The notes: generated from the letters alone by a model not told the origin. 51,455 bases of DNA from a bacterium (GCA_030649205.1 JAUSGE010000014.1:92717-144171), one strand, 5' to 3'. Positions 42,544 through 50,596 are shown, numbered from the stretch's first letter. Numbers and translations are program-made.

Positions 42544-42942
42544 ATGGACTGTATCTTCTGTAAAATAATTTCCGGCGAAGTGCCAAGCCTTAAAGTCTAC
42601 GAAGATGAATTTACGCTGGCATTTTTAGATATTAACCCGGTCAACCCGGGCCATACATTAGTCGTGCCGAAAAAGCACCTGGTTAATTTTGAAGACGCGG
42701 ATGAAGAAACCTTATGCCGGCTGATAAAAATTGTTAAAAAAGTCGGTTTTAGCCTGAAAAATAATTTAAGCGCGCCTGGCTATAACGTCGCGGTAAATAA
42801 CGACCCGATTGCCGGCCAAGTGGTGCCGCATTTGCATTTCCATGTTATTCCGAGAAAGGAAAATGACAATATCAAATTATGGCCGCAAAGAAGCTACGCG
42901 GGCGGCGAGGCAACGGAAATTTTGAAGAAAATTAAAATTTAG
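42544..42942 (+). CDS. HIT-family nucleotide hydrolase/transferase
   Basis: 132 aa. CIFCKIISGEVPS at the N-terminus and the histidine triad HLHFHVIPR near the C-terminus (residues ~99-107). HINT/Fhit-like enzymes hydrolyse nucleoside phosphoramidates or dinucleotides. Placed 14 nt after the RmlC-like gene and 5 nt before a glycosyltransferase. Confidence 0.9.
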   Translation: MDCIFCKIISGEVPSLKVYEDEFTLAFLDINPVNPGHTLVVPKKHLVNFEDADEETLCRLIKIVKKVGFSLKNNLSAPGYNVAVNNDPIAGQVVPHLHFHVIPRKENDNIKLWPQRSYAGGEATEILKKIKI

Positions 42943-42947
42943 ATTTT

Positions 42948-44177
42948 ATGAGGATAGCTCTTTTTAGCGATCACTTTTATCCCGAGATCGGCGGCATTCA
43001 GGATTCCGTCGCCTGTCTGGGCCGCGAGTTAAATAAGCGGGGGCATCAGCTGAATTTTTTCGTGGCCCAGTGGTCGGAAAAAGATTTTGCCAAGGCTAAA
43101 TTGCCGGTTAAGGAAATTTATTTGGGAAATAATGTTAAGATAACGAGATTTTTTTCTCTGCCGGTTAAAAGCCCGACCCAGCAGTCAAGGCTGGTGATTC
43201 CTAATTTTCTGCGCTGGCTGGCCGTGAAAAAGTTTAAGCCGGATATCATCCACAGCCACACTTTTTTCGGCTTGGGCCTGGAGGCGGCCGCCGCCGCGCG
43301 AATTTTAAAAGTTCCTTTGGTCGGCACCAACCATTGGGTGATTACTGAATTTAACGGCTACAGCCCGGTGGCGGCTAAAGCGTTTGCCCGCCTAAGCCTG
43401 AAAGCGGTAATCTGGTATTATAATCATTGCGATTTTGTAACCGCGCCGTCCCGAACCGTGCTTGATGAAATGGCGGCCAACGGTTTTGTTAAGCCTCATC
43501 AGGTTGTTTCCAATCAAATTGATTTGGAAATATTCAAGCCAGACGCAAATTTGGATATTAAAAAAATTAAAGCCGAATTCGGCGTATCTCCGGCTACGGT
43601 CGCCTGCGCCGGCCGATTGGGACAGGAAAAAAATATTGACGTGGTTATCCGCGCTGTGGCCTTGGTAAAACAGCGCTTGCCCAATGTGAGGCTGGCGATC
43701 GCCGGCCACGGCAGCGCGGAATCAGGCTTGCGAAAATTGGCTAATGAATTGCGCCTTGAAGAAAACGTTAAATTTCTCGGCACTTTGACGCAGGCCGGTT
43801 TAGCCAGGCTTTACCGGGCCAGCGAAATTTTTACCATCGCCAGCACCTCGGAAAGCCAAAGCATGGTTCTCTTGCAAGCTATGGCCTGCGGTTTGCCGGT
43901 TATCGGCGCAAATTGGCGCGCTTTGCCCGAGTATATAAATAAGCAAAACGGCTTCTTGTTTAAGCCTTATGATCACCGGGAATTGGCCGAAAAAATAGTT
44001 TATCTGCTGGAGCATGCTGAAGCGAGAAAATCGCTGGGTCGCGGCGGCTTGGAATTTGTCCAAAGTTTTTCCGCGTCTGAAATCGGCAAAAAATGGGAAG
44101 AAATTTATGAACGAGTAATAGAAGATAAAGACGTCGGACGTCTTGGAGACGTCCGACGTCCGGCTAAAAATAATTAA
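42948..44177 (+). CDS. GT4-family glycosyltransferase
   Basis: 409 aa, GT-B fold. N-terminal HFYPEIGGIQDSVACL, the central VACAGRLGQEKNIDVVIRAV and the C-terminal SESQSMVLLQAMACGLPVIG with the E-x7-E donor site. The last ~17 residues (DKDVGRLGDVRRPAKNN) are encoded by a GACGTC inverted repeat at 44130-44160 and look like a foreign extension. Confidence 0.87.
   Translation: MRIALFSDHFYPEIGGIQDSVACLGRELNKRGHQLNFFVAQWSEKDFAKAKLPVKEIYLGNNVKITRFFSLPVKSPTQQSRLVIPNFLRWLAVKKFKPDIIHSHTFFGLGLEAAAAARILKVPLVGTNHWVITEFNGYSPVAAKAFARLSLKAVIWYYNHCDFVTAPSRTVLDEMAANGFVKPHQVVSNQIDLEIFKPDANLDIKKIKAEFGVSPATVACAGRLGQEKNIDVVIRAVALVKQRLPNVRLAIAGHGSAESGLRKLANELRLEENVKFLGTLTQAGLARLYRASEIFTIASTSESQSMVLLQAMACGLPVIGANWRALPEYINKQNGFLFKPYDHRELAEKIVYLLEHAEARKSLGRGGLEFVQSFSASEIGKKWEEIYERVIEDKDVGRLGDVRRPAKNN
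44130..44160. repeat. GACGTC inverted repeat inside the 3' end of a glycosyltransferase gene
   Basis: A perfect 13-bp inverted repeat (GACGTCGGACGTC) around the loop TTGGA. It is the third copy of the family seen at 15223 and 28990, here inside a coding region close to its stop codon. Confidence 0.85.
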
Positions 44178-44188
44178 AATTATAAATT

Positions 44189-44959
44189 ATGAAATTAAGC
44201 ATTGTTATTCCCGCCTATAACGAAGAGGCGCGCATCGGCGGCTGTTTAAATTCAATTTTGGCGGAAATGCATGGAAAAAAATACGACATGGAAATCGTGG
44301 CGGTAAATAATGCTTCTACCGACCGGACCAGAGAAATCATTTTGTCATTTCCCGATGTTAAGCTGGCTGACGAACCGAATAAGGGCTTGGTCAAGGCGCG
44401 CCGCGCCGGCTACTTGGCGTCAAGCGGCGAATTGGTGGCCAATATTGACGCTGATACCAGGATGACTCCGGGCTGGATTGATAAAGTACTGGATGAATTT
44501 TCCAAAAATAAAAAATTAGTGGCCTTAAGCGGGCCGTTTATTTATTACGATTTATCAAAAAACGCCCAGGCGGCCGTGCGGACATTCTATTACGCCGGTT
44601 TTTTTTCCTATTTGATTAACCGCTACATTCTTGGCGTGGGGTCCATGCTGCAGGGCGGTAATTTTGTGGTTAAACGCGCGGCCATGGAGGCGATCGGCGG
44701 CTTTAATTCGGATTTTGATTTTTGGGGCGAAGATACTGATTTAGCGCGGCGCTTGGTCAAGGTCGGGGGCGTTAAATTTACTTTTGATTTGCCGATTTAC
44801 GCCTCGGGCCGGAGGCTGGAAAAAGAGGGCATTGCCAAAACCGGCTGGCGCTACACTCTGAACTATTTTTCCACGATTTTTTTCAAAAAGCCTTACGCTA
44901 CGGTGGCGAAAAATTTTAAAGATAAATATGAAAAAACTTTGGCGAAAATTAAAGAATAA
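44189..44959 (+). CDS. GT2-family glycosyltransferase
   Basis: 256 aa. VIPAYNEEARIGGCLNSIL at the start, AVNNASTDRTRE, the DxD motif in NIDADTRMTPGW, and FWGEDTDLARRL as the catalytic-base region. One hydrophobic stretch around residues 130-150. It starts 11 nt after the GT4 gene and ends 9 nt before rmlB. The acceptor is unknown. Confidence 0.86.
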   Translation: MKLSIVIPAYNEEARIGGCLNSILAEMHGKKYDMEIVAVNNASTDRTREIILSFPDVKLADEPNKGLVKARRAGYLASSGELVANIDADTRMTPGWIDKVLDEFSKNKKLVALSGPFIYYDLSKNAQAAVRTFYYAGFFSYLINRYILGVGSMLQGGNFVVKRAAMEAIGGFNSDFDFWGEDTDLARRLVKVGGVKFTFDLPIYASGRRLEKEGIAKTGWRYTLNYFSTIFFKKPYATVAKNFKDKYEKTLAKIKE

Positions 44960-44968
44960 AGTAAAAAT

Positions 44969-45976
44969 ATGAAAATTATAGTAACCGGCGGCGCCGGCTT
45001 TATCGGCTCAAATTTTATTAGGTATTGGTTAAACAAATATCCGGATGACCGCCTTACAAATTTGGACGCCTTAACTTACGCGGGCAATTTGGAAAATTTA
45101 CGGGAGGTGGAAAAAAACAAGAATTATAAATTTATAAAAGGCGATATTTGCGACGAAAATTTGGTTAACGACGCAGTCAAGGGTATGGACGCAATAGTCC
45201 ATTTTGCGGCCGAGTCGCATGTTGATCGGTCAATTATGGATTGCCGCGATTTTATTCGCGCCAATGTGATGGGCACCAGAAATCTATTGGACGCGGCCAA
45301 AAATAACGGTTTTGTAAGATTCCATCATATTTCAACCGACGAGGTGTTTGGTTCGCTTGGGCCCCGCGATAAAGCGTTTAATGAAAGAACGCCATACGAT
45401 CCGCGCAGCCCTTACAGCGCCTCCAAGGCCGCGTCAGACCATTTAGTGCGCGCCTATTGGCATACGCATAAACTGCCGATCACCATTTCCAATTGTTCCA
45501 ATAATTACGGCCCCTATCAGTTTCCGGAAAAAGTTATTCCGCTGTTTATTACGAATCTCATGGCCGGAAAAAAAGTCCCGGTTTACGGGCAAGGCGAGAA
45601 TATCCGCGATTGGATTTACGTTGATGATCATAACGCCGGCGTTGATGCCATAATTAAAAAGGGCCAGATCGGCGAAACTTACTGTCTGGGCGGAAATAGC
45701 GAACTGACAAATTTGGAACTGACCAAGAAAATTTTAAATTTAATGGGCAAGGGCGAGGAAATGATTGAATACGTTGCTGATCGGCCGGGACATGACTTGC
45801 GCTATGCCATGGATTTTTCTAAAGCCGCCAATGAACTTGGCTGGCGGCCGGCCGTGAGCTTTGAGCAGGGCTTGAAAAAAACCATAGAATGGTATAAAAA
45901 TAATAATGGCTGGCGGCAGAATATTAAGAGCGGAGAGTATTTGGAGTATTATAAAAAGAATTATTTAGAACGCTAA
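44969..45976 (+). CDS. rmlB: dTDP-glucose 4,6-dehydratase
   Basis: 335 aa. Rossmann motif GGAGFIGSNF, the STDEVFG segment with catalytic Thr-Asp-Glu, and YSASKAASDH with the YxxxK pair. The second step in dTDP-L-rhamnose synthesis. rmlD begins 3 nt after the stop. Confidence 0.94.
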   Translation: MKIIVTGGAGFIGSNFIRYWLNKYPDDRLTNLDALTYAGNLENLREVEKNKNYKFIKGDICDENLVNDAVKGMDAIVHFAAESHVDRSIMDCRDFIRANVMGTRNLLDAAKNNGFVRFHHISTDEVFGSLGPRDKAFNERTPYDPRSPYSASKAASDHLVRAYWHTHKLPITISNCSNNYGPYQFPEKVIPLFITNLMAGKKVPVYGQGENIRDWIYVDDHNAGVDAIIKKGQIGETYCLGGNSELTNLELTKKILNLMGKGEEMIEYVADRPGHDLRYAMDFSKAANELGWRPAVSFEQGLKKTIEWYKNNNGWRQNIKSGEYLEYYKKNYLER

Positions 45977-45979
45977 AAT

Positions 45980-46843
45980 ATGGCAAAAATATTAATTTTA
46001 GGCGCCAAGGGAAATCTGGGCCAGCAGTTAGTAAAAGTTTTTTCGCCCGGCAACGAAGTTATCGCTTGGGACCGGGGAGAGATTGACATAACCGACCGCG
46101 AGCTGATATTAAAAAAAATGGCCGATTTGAGGCCGGAGCTGGTAATTAACGCCGCGGCCTATAACGCGGTTGATAAATGCGAGGCGGATGACGGCGAATA
46201 TGAACTGGCTAAAAAAATAAATATTGACGGACCGAAATTTTTGGCCGAAGCCTGCCGGCTGGGCGGAGCAACCTTGATTCATTATTCCACCAATTACGTT
46301 TTTGACGGCGAAAAAAAGGGCGGCTATCAGGAAACCGACCAGCCTAAGCCGGCCAATCGCTACGGCAAAAGCAAACACCATGGTGAAAAAAGGATTTTAG
46401 AATTAAGCGGCTCCGGGCTGAAATGGTATTTAATCAGAACCTCTAAGTTATTCGGCCCCAGGGCCGAAAGCGAAATGGCCAAACAGAGTTTTTTTGATTT
46501 AATGCTGGAATTGAGCCGGAAGCAGGACCGGCTGGAAGCGGTGGATGAAGAATTAAGCTGTTTTGCTTATACGCCGGATTTGGCCCGGGCGACCAAAGAA
46601 TTAGTTGATAAAAACAGCGGTTACGGCATTTACCATATAACGAACAGCGGGGCATGCACCTGGTACGAAGCGGCGCTGGAATTATTTAAGCTTGCCGGAC
46701 TTAACATAAAAGTTTTACCGATTGCTGGCGATCGGCTGATTAGGCCGGCCAAACGTCCGAAATACGCGGTTTTGCTGAATACCAAGCGGCCGCCGATAAG
46801 GGACTATCGAGAGGCCTTAAAAGAGTATCTAAAAAAAATGTAA
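45980..46843 (+). CDS. rmlD: dTDP-4-dehydrorhamnose reductase
   Basis: 287 aa. GAKGNLGQQLV nucleotide-binding loop, STNYVFDG and RYGKSKHHGE with the YxxxK pair, and a C-terminal substrate-binding half. It gives the last step to dTDP-L-rhamnose. Confidence 0.92.
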   Translation: MAKILILGAKGNLGQQLVKVFSPGNEVIAWDRGEIDITDRELILKKMADLRPELVINAAAYNAVDKCEADDGEYELAKKINIDGPKFLAEACRLGGATLIHYSTNYVFDGEKKGGYQETDQPKPANRYGKSKHHGEKRILELSGSGLKWYLIRTSKLFGPRAESEMAKQSFFDLMLELSRKQDRLEAVDEELSCFAYTPDLARATKELVDKNSGYGIYHITNSGACTWYEAALELFKLAGLNIKVLPIAGDRLIRPAKRPKYAVLLNTKRPPIRDYREALKEYLKKM

Positions 46844-46855
46844 AATATTAAAATT

Positions 46856-47650
46856 ATGCGCGGAATTATTTTAGCCGGAGGCACTGCTACTCGCCTGCTT
46901 CCTCTGACGGCCACCACTTCAAAACAGCTTTTGCCGATATATGACCGGCAAATGATTTTTTATCCGCTGAATGTTTTGGTTAAAGCCGGCATAAAAGATA
47001 TCTTGATTATTATCTCCCCGGAACATTCCGGCCATTTTTTAAATTTACTGGGGTCAATTTTTGATAAAAACGATATTCGCCTGGAATTTAAAGTGCAAAA
47101 AGCTCCGCGCGGCTTGGCGGATGCCTTTATTGTCGGAGAAAATTTTATCGGCCATGACAATGTTACCATGATTTTGGGCGATAATATTTTTGAGGATGAT
47201 TTTTCCGAAGATATAAAGCGCTTTAAAAGCGGCGGCAAAATATTCGCGGTTAAAGTGTCGGATCCGGAAAGGCTGGGCGTGGTGCAGTTTGACGAAAACA
47301 TGAAAGCCGTAAAAATAGTGGAAAAACCAAAAGAGTGGCTTAGCGATTATGCCATCCCCGGCCTGTATATTTACGACAATCAGGTGATTAAGGCGGCGAA
47401 ACTTGTCGCGCCGAGCGCTCGCGGCGAAATTGAGATTGTTGACATTAATAATTGGTATTTGGCCAAAGGCGAGCTGGAAGTCGGCATGGTGAAAGGCAAA
47501 TGGCTGGACGCCGGGACGTTTGACTCCCTGCTGGAAGCCGGAGTCTTCGTTAAAGAGAGCAAGCTGTATGAAAAATTTGACCCGATAATCAATCAGGCGA
47601 TAATGGAATTTAACGAGGAATTAAAAATATTAGCCAGAAAAAAATTGTAA
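46856..47650 (+). CDS. rmlA: Glucose-1-phosphate thymidylyltransferase
   Basis: 264 aa, short for RmlA (about 290). The nucleotide loop reads GGTATRLLPLT; Ala11 replaces the more usual Gly, as also happens in some related pyrophosphorylases. SKQLLPIYDRQMIFYPL and LGDNIF are typical of the family. It is the first enzyme of the dTDP-rhamnose route. Gene order here is B-D-A, with a RmlC-like gene 2.5 kb upstream. Confidence 0.92.
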   Translation: MRGIILAGGTATRLLPLTATTSKQLLPIYDRQMIFYPLNVLVKAGIKDILIIISPEHSGHFLNLLGSIFDKNDIRLEFKVQKAPRGLADAFIVGENFIGHDNVTMILGDNIFEDDFSEDIKRFKSGGKIFAVKVSDPERLGVVQFDENMKAVKIVEKPKEWLSDYAIPGLYIYDNQVIKAAKLVAPSARGEIEIVDINNWYLAKGELEVGMVKGKWLDAGTFDSLLEAGVFVKESKLYEKFDPIINQAIMEFNEELKILARKKL

Positions 47651-47654
47651 TATT

Positions 47655-48602
47655 ATGCGCTTATTTATCGGTTTTATAGCCTATGGCGAATCTACGGCAA
47701 AATACTTGCCGTATTTTTTACCAAGCCTGAAAAATCAGACTTTTAAAGATTATCAAATTTTAGCGGTGGACAATAGCGAAATTGAAAAAAATAAAAACGC
47801 TGATTATATAAAAAATAATTTTCCGGAGATTGATTTTAAATGGGCGGGAAAAAATTTAGGCTTTGCCAAGGCTTATAATTTAATGATCAGGCAAGCCGCG
47901 GAAGCACAAGCCGAATATTTTTTAGCCTTAAATCCGGACATGATTTTGGAGCCGGATATGCTGGAAAAATTGGCGGCGGCAGCTGAAAAAAACAACGGCG
48001 CGGCGGCCGTGGCGGCAAAAATTTTAAGATGGGATTTTGCCAATCAGAAAAAAACTAATATTATTGACAGTTGCGGCCTAAAATTACTGCCGGGGTTAAG
48101 ATTCGTTGATTATAAGGAGGGGGAGTCGGATAGCGCTAGTTGCGATGGTGAAATAATCGGCCCGTCTGGTGCCGCGGCGTTTTACCGATTAAGCGCGCTG
48201 GAAAAAGTAAAACAAAACGGCCAATATTTTGATGAACTTATGTTTATGTATAAAGAAGATTGCGATTTGGCTTATCGCCTTTTTTTAGCCGGTTTCAAAT
48301 CAAAGCGCGTGGCTGACGCTGTAATTTATCATGATCGTTCAAGCAGCGGAGCTGGCCAAGGTGATTTGGCCGTGGCCTTAAACCGCAAAAATAAAAGCCG
48401 ACAGGTAAAAAAATTATCTTTTTTAAACCAGCAGATTATTTTTATTAAATATTGGCGTCGGCAAAGCTTTATCAATAAATTGGCGATTATCTGGTTTGAG
48501 TTTAAAATGCTGGCCTTTGCCTTCTTTTTTGAGCCTTATCTGCTTAAAGAATTAGTAAATTTAAACAAAATCAGGCATAAAATTATAAAATACGAAAGAT
48601 GA
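47655..48602 (+). CDS. GT2 glycosyltransferase, rhamnosyltransferase-like
   Basis: 315 aa. LAVDNSEIEKN, GKNLGFAKAYN and LNPDMILEPDML are signatures of the rhamnosyltransferase (WbbL-like) subgroup. YKEDCDLAYRLFLAG gives the catalytic-base region. The C-terminal ~60 residues are hydrophobic (KLAIIWFEFKMLAFAFFFE) and may associate with the membrane. Overlaps the next gene by 4 nt. Confidence 0.85.
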   Translation: MRLFIGFIAYGESTAKYLPYFLPSLKNQTFKDYQILAVDNSEIEKNKNADYIKNNFPEIDFKWAGKNLGFAKAYNLMIRQAAEAQAEYFLALNPDMILEPDMLEKLAAAAEKNNGAAAVAAKILRWDFANQKKTNIIDSCGLKLLPGLRFVDYKEGESDSASCDGEIIGPSGAAAFYRLSALEKVKQNGQYFDELMFMYKEDCDLAYRLFLAGFKSKRVADAVIYHDRSSSGAGQGDLAVALNRKNKSRQVKKLSFLNQQIIFIKYWRRQSFINKLAIIWFEFKMLAFAFFFEPYLLKELVNLNKIRHKIIKYER

Positions 48603-49465
48603 GATATATGGATCTATCAATCATCATCGTTTCCTGGAAAGTCAGGGAAAAGTTGAAAGACAATTTAAAGGCTTTGTACGAGAGCCAAAATATTAATTTT
48701 GAAGTTTTTGTCGTAGATAATAATTCGGCGGACGGCACGGTTGAAATGGTGAAAAAATATTATCCGCAGGCGAAATTAATCGCGAACCAAGAAAATTTTG
48801 GTTTTGCCCGCGCCAATAACCAGGCGATTAAACTGGCAACAGGCAAATATGTTTTGCTACTAAATCCGGACATGCGAATTTTTGACGATACTTTATCCAA
48901 TATGATTTCTTGGATGAATCGGCACGAGCGAGCTTGGGCGGCCGGCTGCAAGCTGGTTGATGAAAATGCCAGCTTGATCAAGCAGGTGCGCCGCTTTCCC
49001 GGGTTTTGGGATCAGCTGGCCATAGTTTTAAAATTGCCGCATCTTTGTCCCGCGCTTTTAGACGGTTATTTGCGAAGCAATTTTGACTACGAAAAATCCG
49101 CTCCGGTTGATTCAATCCGCGGCGGCTTTTTTATGATCAGGCGCGAGACCATGGAAAAAATCGGCCTGTTGGACGAAAGATATTTTATTTGGTTTGAAGA
49201 AGTTGATTATTGCCGGCGCGTTAAGCTGGCCGGCGGAGAAGTCTGGTATTCAGCCGCGGCCGAATGCATTGATTTGGTCGGCCAAAGTTTTAAGCAGGTA
49301 GAGATGATGGCTAAGCAGAGATATTTTCGCGATTCCATGCTGAAGTATTTTGAAAAATGGCATCCGGGCTGGCAGTATCGGCTCTTAAAATTGGCCTGGC
49401 CGGCCGGATTGACGATTACCGGGCTGGGAGAAAGGCTGAAAATAAAGAGTAAGGCGAAAACATAA
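48599..49465 (+). CDS. GT2 glycosyltransferase, rhamnosyltransferase-like
   Basis: 288 aa. SIIIVSWKVREKL, VDNNSADGTVEMV, NQENFGFARANNQ, LNPDMRIF and WFEEVDYCRRVKLAG. Close in style to the preceding gene, so the two may add successive sugars. The start overlaps the upstream stop (ATGA). An ATG at 48608 would fit homologues equally well and give 285 aa. Confidence 0.85.
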   Translation: MRYMDLSIIIVSWKVREKLKDNLKALYESQNINFEVFVVDNNSADGTVEMVKKYYPQAKLIANQENFGFARANNQAIKLATGKYVLLLNPDMRIFDDTLSNMISWMNRHERAWAAGCKLVDENASLIKQVRRFPGFWDQLAIVLKLPHLCPALLDGYLRSNFDYEKSAPVDSIRGGFFMIRRETMEKIGLLDERYFIWFEEVDYCRRVKLAGGEVWYSAAAECIDLVGQSFKQVEMMAKQRYFRDSMLKYFEKWHPGWQYRLLKLAWPAGLTITGLGERLKIKSKAKT

Positions 49466-49502
49466 GAACGATAAGCAAGAAAATTTATTTTCATCCGCTC
49501 AG

Positions 49503-49660
49503 CCGGATACTTGTTGTTGTGCGATGTCGCTCGGTCTGCCCGAGAGGGCAGGCGAGCGGCGAGCGCAACGAGGGCTTGCCCGCGCGCGTTGCGCAAAATA
49601 GCGAGCGCCGAGCGTTAGTGAGGGCGAGCGATTTTGCACAACGTTTACGAGTATCCGAAG
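49503..49660. mobile_element. MITE-like inverted-repeat element
   Basis: Imperfect inverted ends: CGGATACTTGTTGTTGTGC at the left, and at the right GTATCCG preceded by GCACAACG. The interior is GC-rich with many GAGCG/CGCTCG motifs in both orientations and has no ORF. A copy of the left end also occurs at 50118-50142. It is probably a small non-autonomous element. Confidence 0.6.
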
Positions 49661-49798
49661 TTTTATTTATTCTACCTTATAATTGTTGATAATTAAAGAA
49701 TAAATAAAATTTGCGCGGAGCAGGTAAGGCTGAATTTTTAGTTTTTACCTTAAGTTAGCTGTTTTTTAATTTTTTATGTTTGTTATTAGAAATTTAAC
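49661..49798. other. AT-rich intergenic stretch
   Basis: No ORF, RNA or repeat recognised between the MITE-like element and the small RNA promoter. Confidence 0.6.
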
Positions 49799-49826
49799 TT
49801 GACATTTATGGCAGAAGTGCTATATT
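49799..49826 (+). promoter_or_regulatory. Strong promoter of a small RNA unit
   Basis: -35 TTGACA (49799-49804), 16-nt spacer, -10 TATATT (49821-49826). Nothing translatable follows before the terminator. Confidence 0.8.
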
Positions 49827-49832
49827 AGTAAC

Positions 49833-49908
49833 AGAGTATCAAGCCGCGGAAACCTCACCAAAGGTGGACCACTAAAAACATCTTCTTGTTCGCAAGAGGG
49901 TGTTTTTA
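49833..49908 (+). ncRNA. Candidate small RNA (~75 nt), unidentified
   Basis: Transcription from the promoter above should start near 49833. The RNA contains no ATG-initiated ORF. It has a CACC-AAA-GGTG hairpin near 49855-49866 and a strong 3' terminator. It matches no RNA family I know. The start is estimated from the -10 box. Confidence 0.55.
49878..49908 (+). terminator. Intrinsic terminator with TTCG tetraloop
   Basis: An 11-bp stem (ACATCTTCTTG with CAAGAGGGTGT, including G-U pairs) closed by TTCG and followed by T5. It should end the small RNA before the tRNA-like gene. Confidence 0.88.
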
Positions 49909-49923
49909 TTTTGGCTTTTTTCA

Positions 49924-49932
49924 TGCTATGAT
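49924..49932 (+). promoter_or_regulatory. Extended -10 promoter of the tRNA-like gene
   Basis: TGCTATGAT, an extended -10 element, lies 16 nt before the first acceptor base. The -35 region (TTTATT around 49904) is weak, as is common for extended -10 promoters. Confidence 0.45.
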
Positions 49933-49948
49933 TATTTAGCGGCGGAAC

Positions 49949-50033
49949 GGAGAGTAAAATGCCTCGGAGGCATCGCGGTTTGATACTCCGTTGGTTCGCT
50001 TTTGCGGATGAGGTTCGACTCCTCTGCTCTCCG
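49949..50033 (+). tRNA. Class II tRNA-like gene with 8-bp acceptor and 4-bp T stem
   Basis: 85 nt. Acceptor GGAGAGTA pairs with TGCTCTCC over 8 bp (49949-49956 with 50025-50032). The T arm is GAGG-TTCGACT-CCTC (4 bp). A fifth T-stem pair would be T-T, so 8/4 fits better than 7/5. The D arm has 6 bp with a CGG loop (49959-49973), as in selenocysteine tRNA, and there is no U8. The variable arm has 6 bp with a TTTT loop (49994-50009). The anticodon loop TTGATAC suggests GAU (Ile), with one mismatch in its stem; UGA (Ser) is a poorer reading. Discriminator G, as in Ser/Sec tRNAs; CCA is not encoded (CCG). Probably serine-like in shape. Confidence 0.6.
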
Positions 50034-50045
50034 CCGCGCTAAAGG

Positions 50046-50069
50046 CCATCTCACTGCGAGGTGGTTTTT
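50046..50069 (+). terminator. Intrinsic terminator after the tRNA-like gene
   Basis: Stem CCATCTC/GAGGTGG (7 bp, one G-U) with a 5-nt loop, followed by TTTTT, 13 nt after the tRNA-like 3' end. Confidence 0.85.
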
Positions 50070-50117
50070 GGTTACCAGTGATAAAATTAAAAAACTATGA
50101 ATTCAGCCTTATCTTCT

Positions 50118-50142
50118 CCGCCGGATACTCGTTGTTATACGC
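50118..50142. repeat. Solo end of the MITE-like element
   Basis: CGCCGGATACTCGTTGTTATACG resembles the left end at 49503 (CGGATACTTGTTGTTGTGC). No matching right end is seen nearby. Confidence 0.5.
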
Positions 50143-50203
50143 CGTCATAAAAAGCCGCATTTCATTATTCTGCATATAATTTTGGAAATTTATTTTTAGC
50201 ACC

Positions 50204-50548
50204 TTATGTACTTTTTGGCTCTTTAAGTTTAATAGCTGCGATTATCGGAATAATTAGCTGAAGCGTAAATACTAAAATATTAAAGAAAAATTGAGCGCCA
50301 ATTTTTGTTAATAATGCATCAATTATTGATACGGCTATTGCAACCGATATAGTTACTATTCCGAATGTATAAGTTTTTGGTCTCCTTAGCTCTGATTTTT
50401 TTGTAATAGCTATGCTTTTTTTGAATAAAGCTACTGTCCCAATAATTATTACTATGATTTGAATCATAAAGTTTATATTAAATATTAATACTATTTTTAG
50501 GGTGTAGAAAAATACCTCTTTAAAAAGAAATATTTTTCTAAAATTCAT
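50204..50548 (-). CDS. Small hypothetical membrane protein
   Basis: 114 aa with three or four hydrophobic helices (FFYTLKIVLIFNINFMIQII, YTFGIVTISVAIAVSII, ILVFTLQLIIPIIAAI), separated by a short basic loop (KKSELRRPK). AT-rich compared with the core genes. No family is recognised. It lies between the tRNA-like unit and the IS, so it may be accessory. Confidence 0.5.
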   Translation of the reverse strand: MNFRKIFLFKEVFFYTLKIVLIFNINFMIQIIVIIIGTVALFKKSIAITKKSELRRPKTYTFGIVTISVAIAVSIIDALLTKIGAQFFFNILVFTLQLIIPIIAAIKLKEPKST

Positions 50549-50561
50549 TCATTAATACCGG

Positions 50562-50596
50562 TAGGGCGGCAAAACGCGTTTTACAGCCCTGCCCGT
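50562..50596. repeat. Palindrome beside the IS transposase
   Basis: AGGGC...AAAACGCGTTTT...GCCCT, a nested inverted repeat ~50 nt beyond the transposase stop codon. It may mark the end of the insertion sequence or be a hairpin upstream of the small membrane protein gene. No target-site duplication can be tested in this window. Confidence 0.4.

Noticed and set aside
49860-49872. AAGGTGGACCACT resembles the T-box core sequence before a terminator
   Set aside because: The spacing differs from the consensus by one base, there is no room for a Stem I in the ~30 nt upstream, and no aminoacyl-tRNA synthetase or amino acid gene follows.
49949-50033. Selenocysteine tRNA
   Set aside because: The 8-bp acceptor and 6-bp D stem resemble tRNASec, but the loop has no TCA anticodon in the right place and no SelA, SelB or SelD is in the window.
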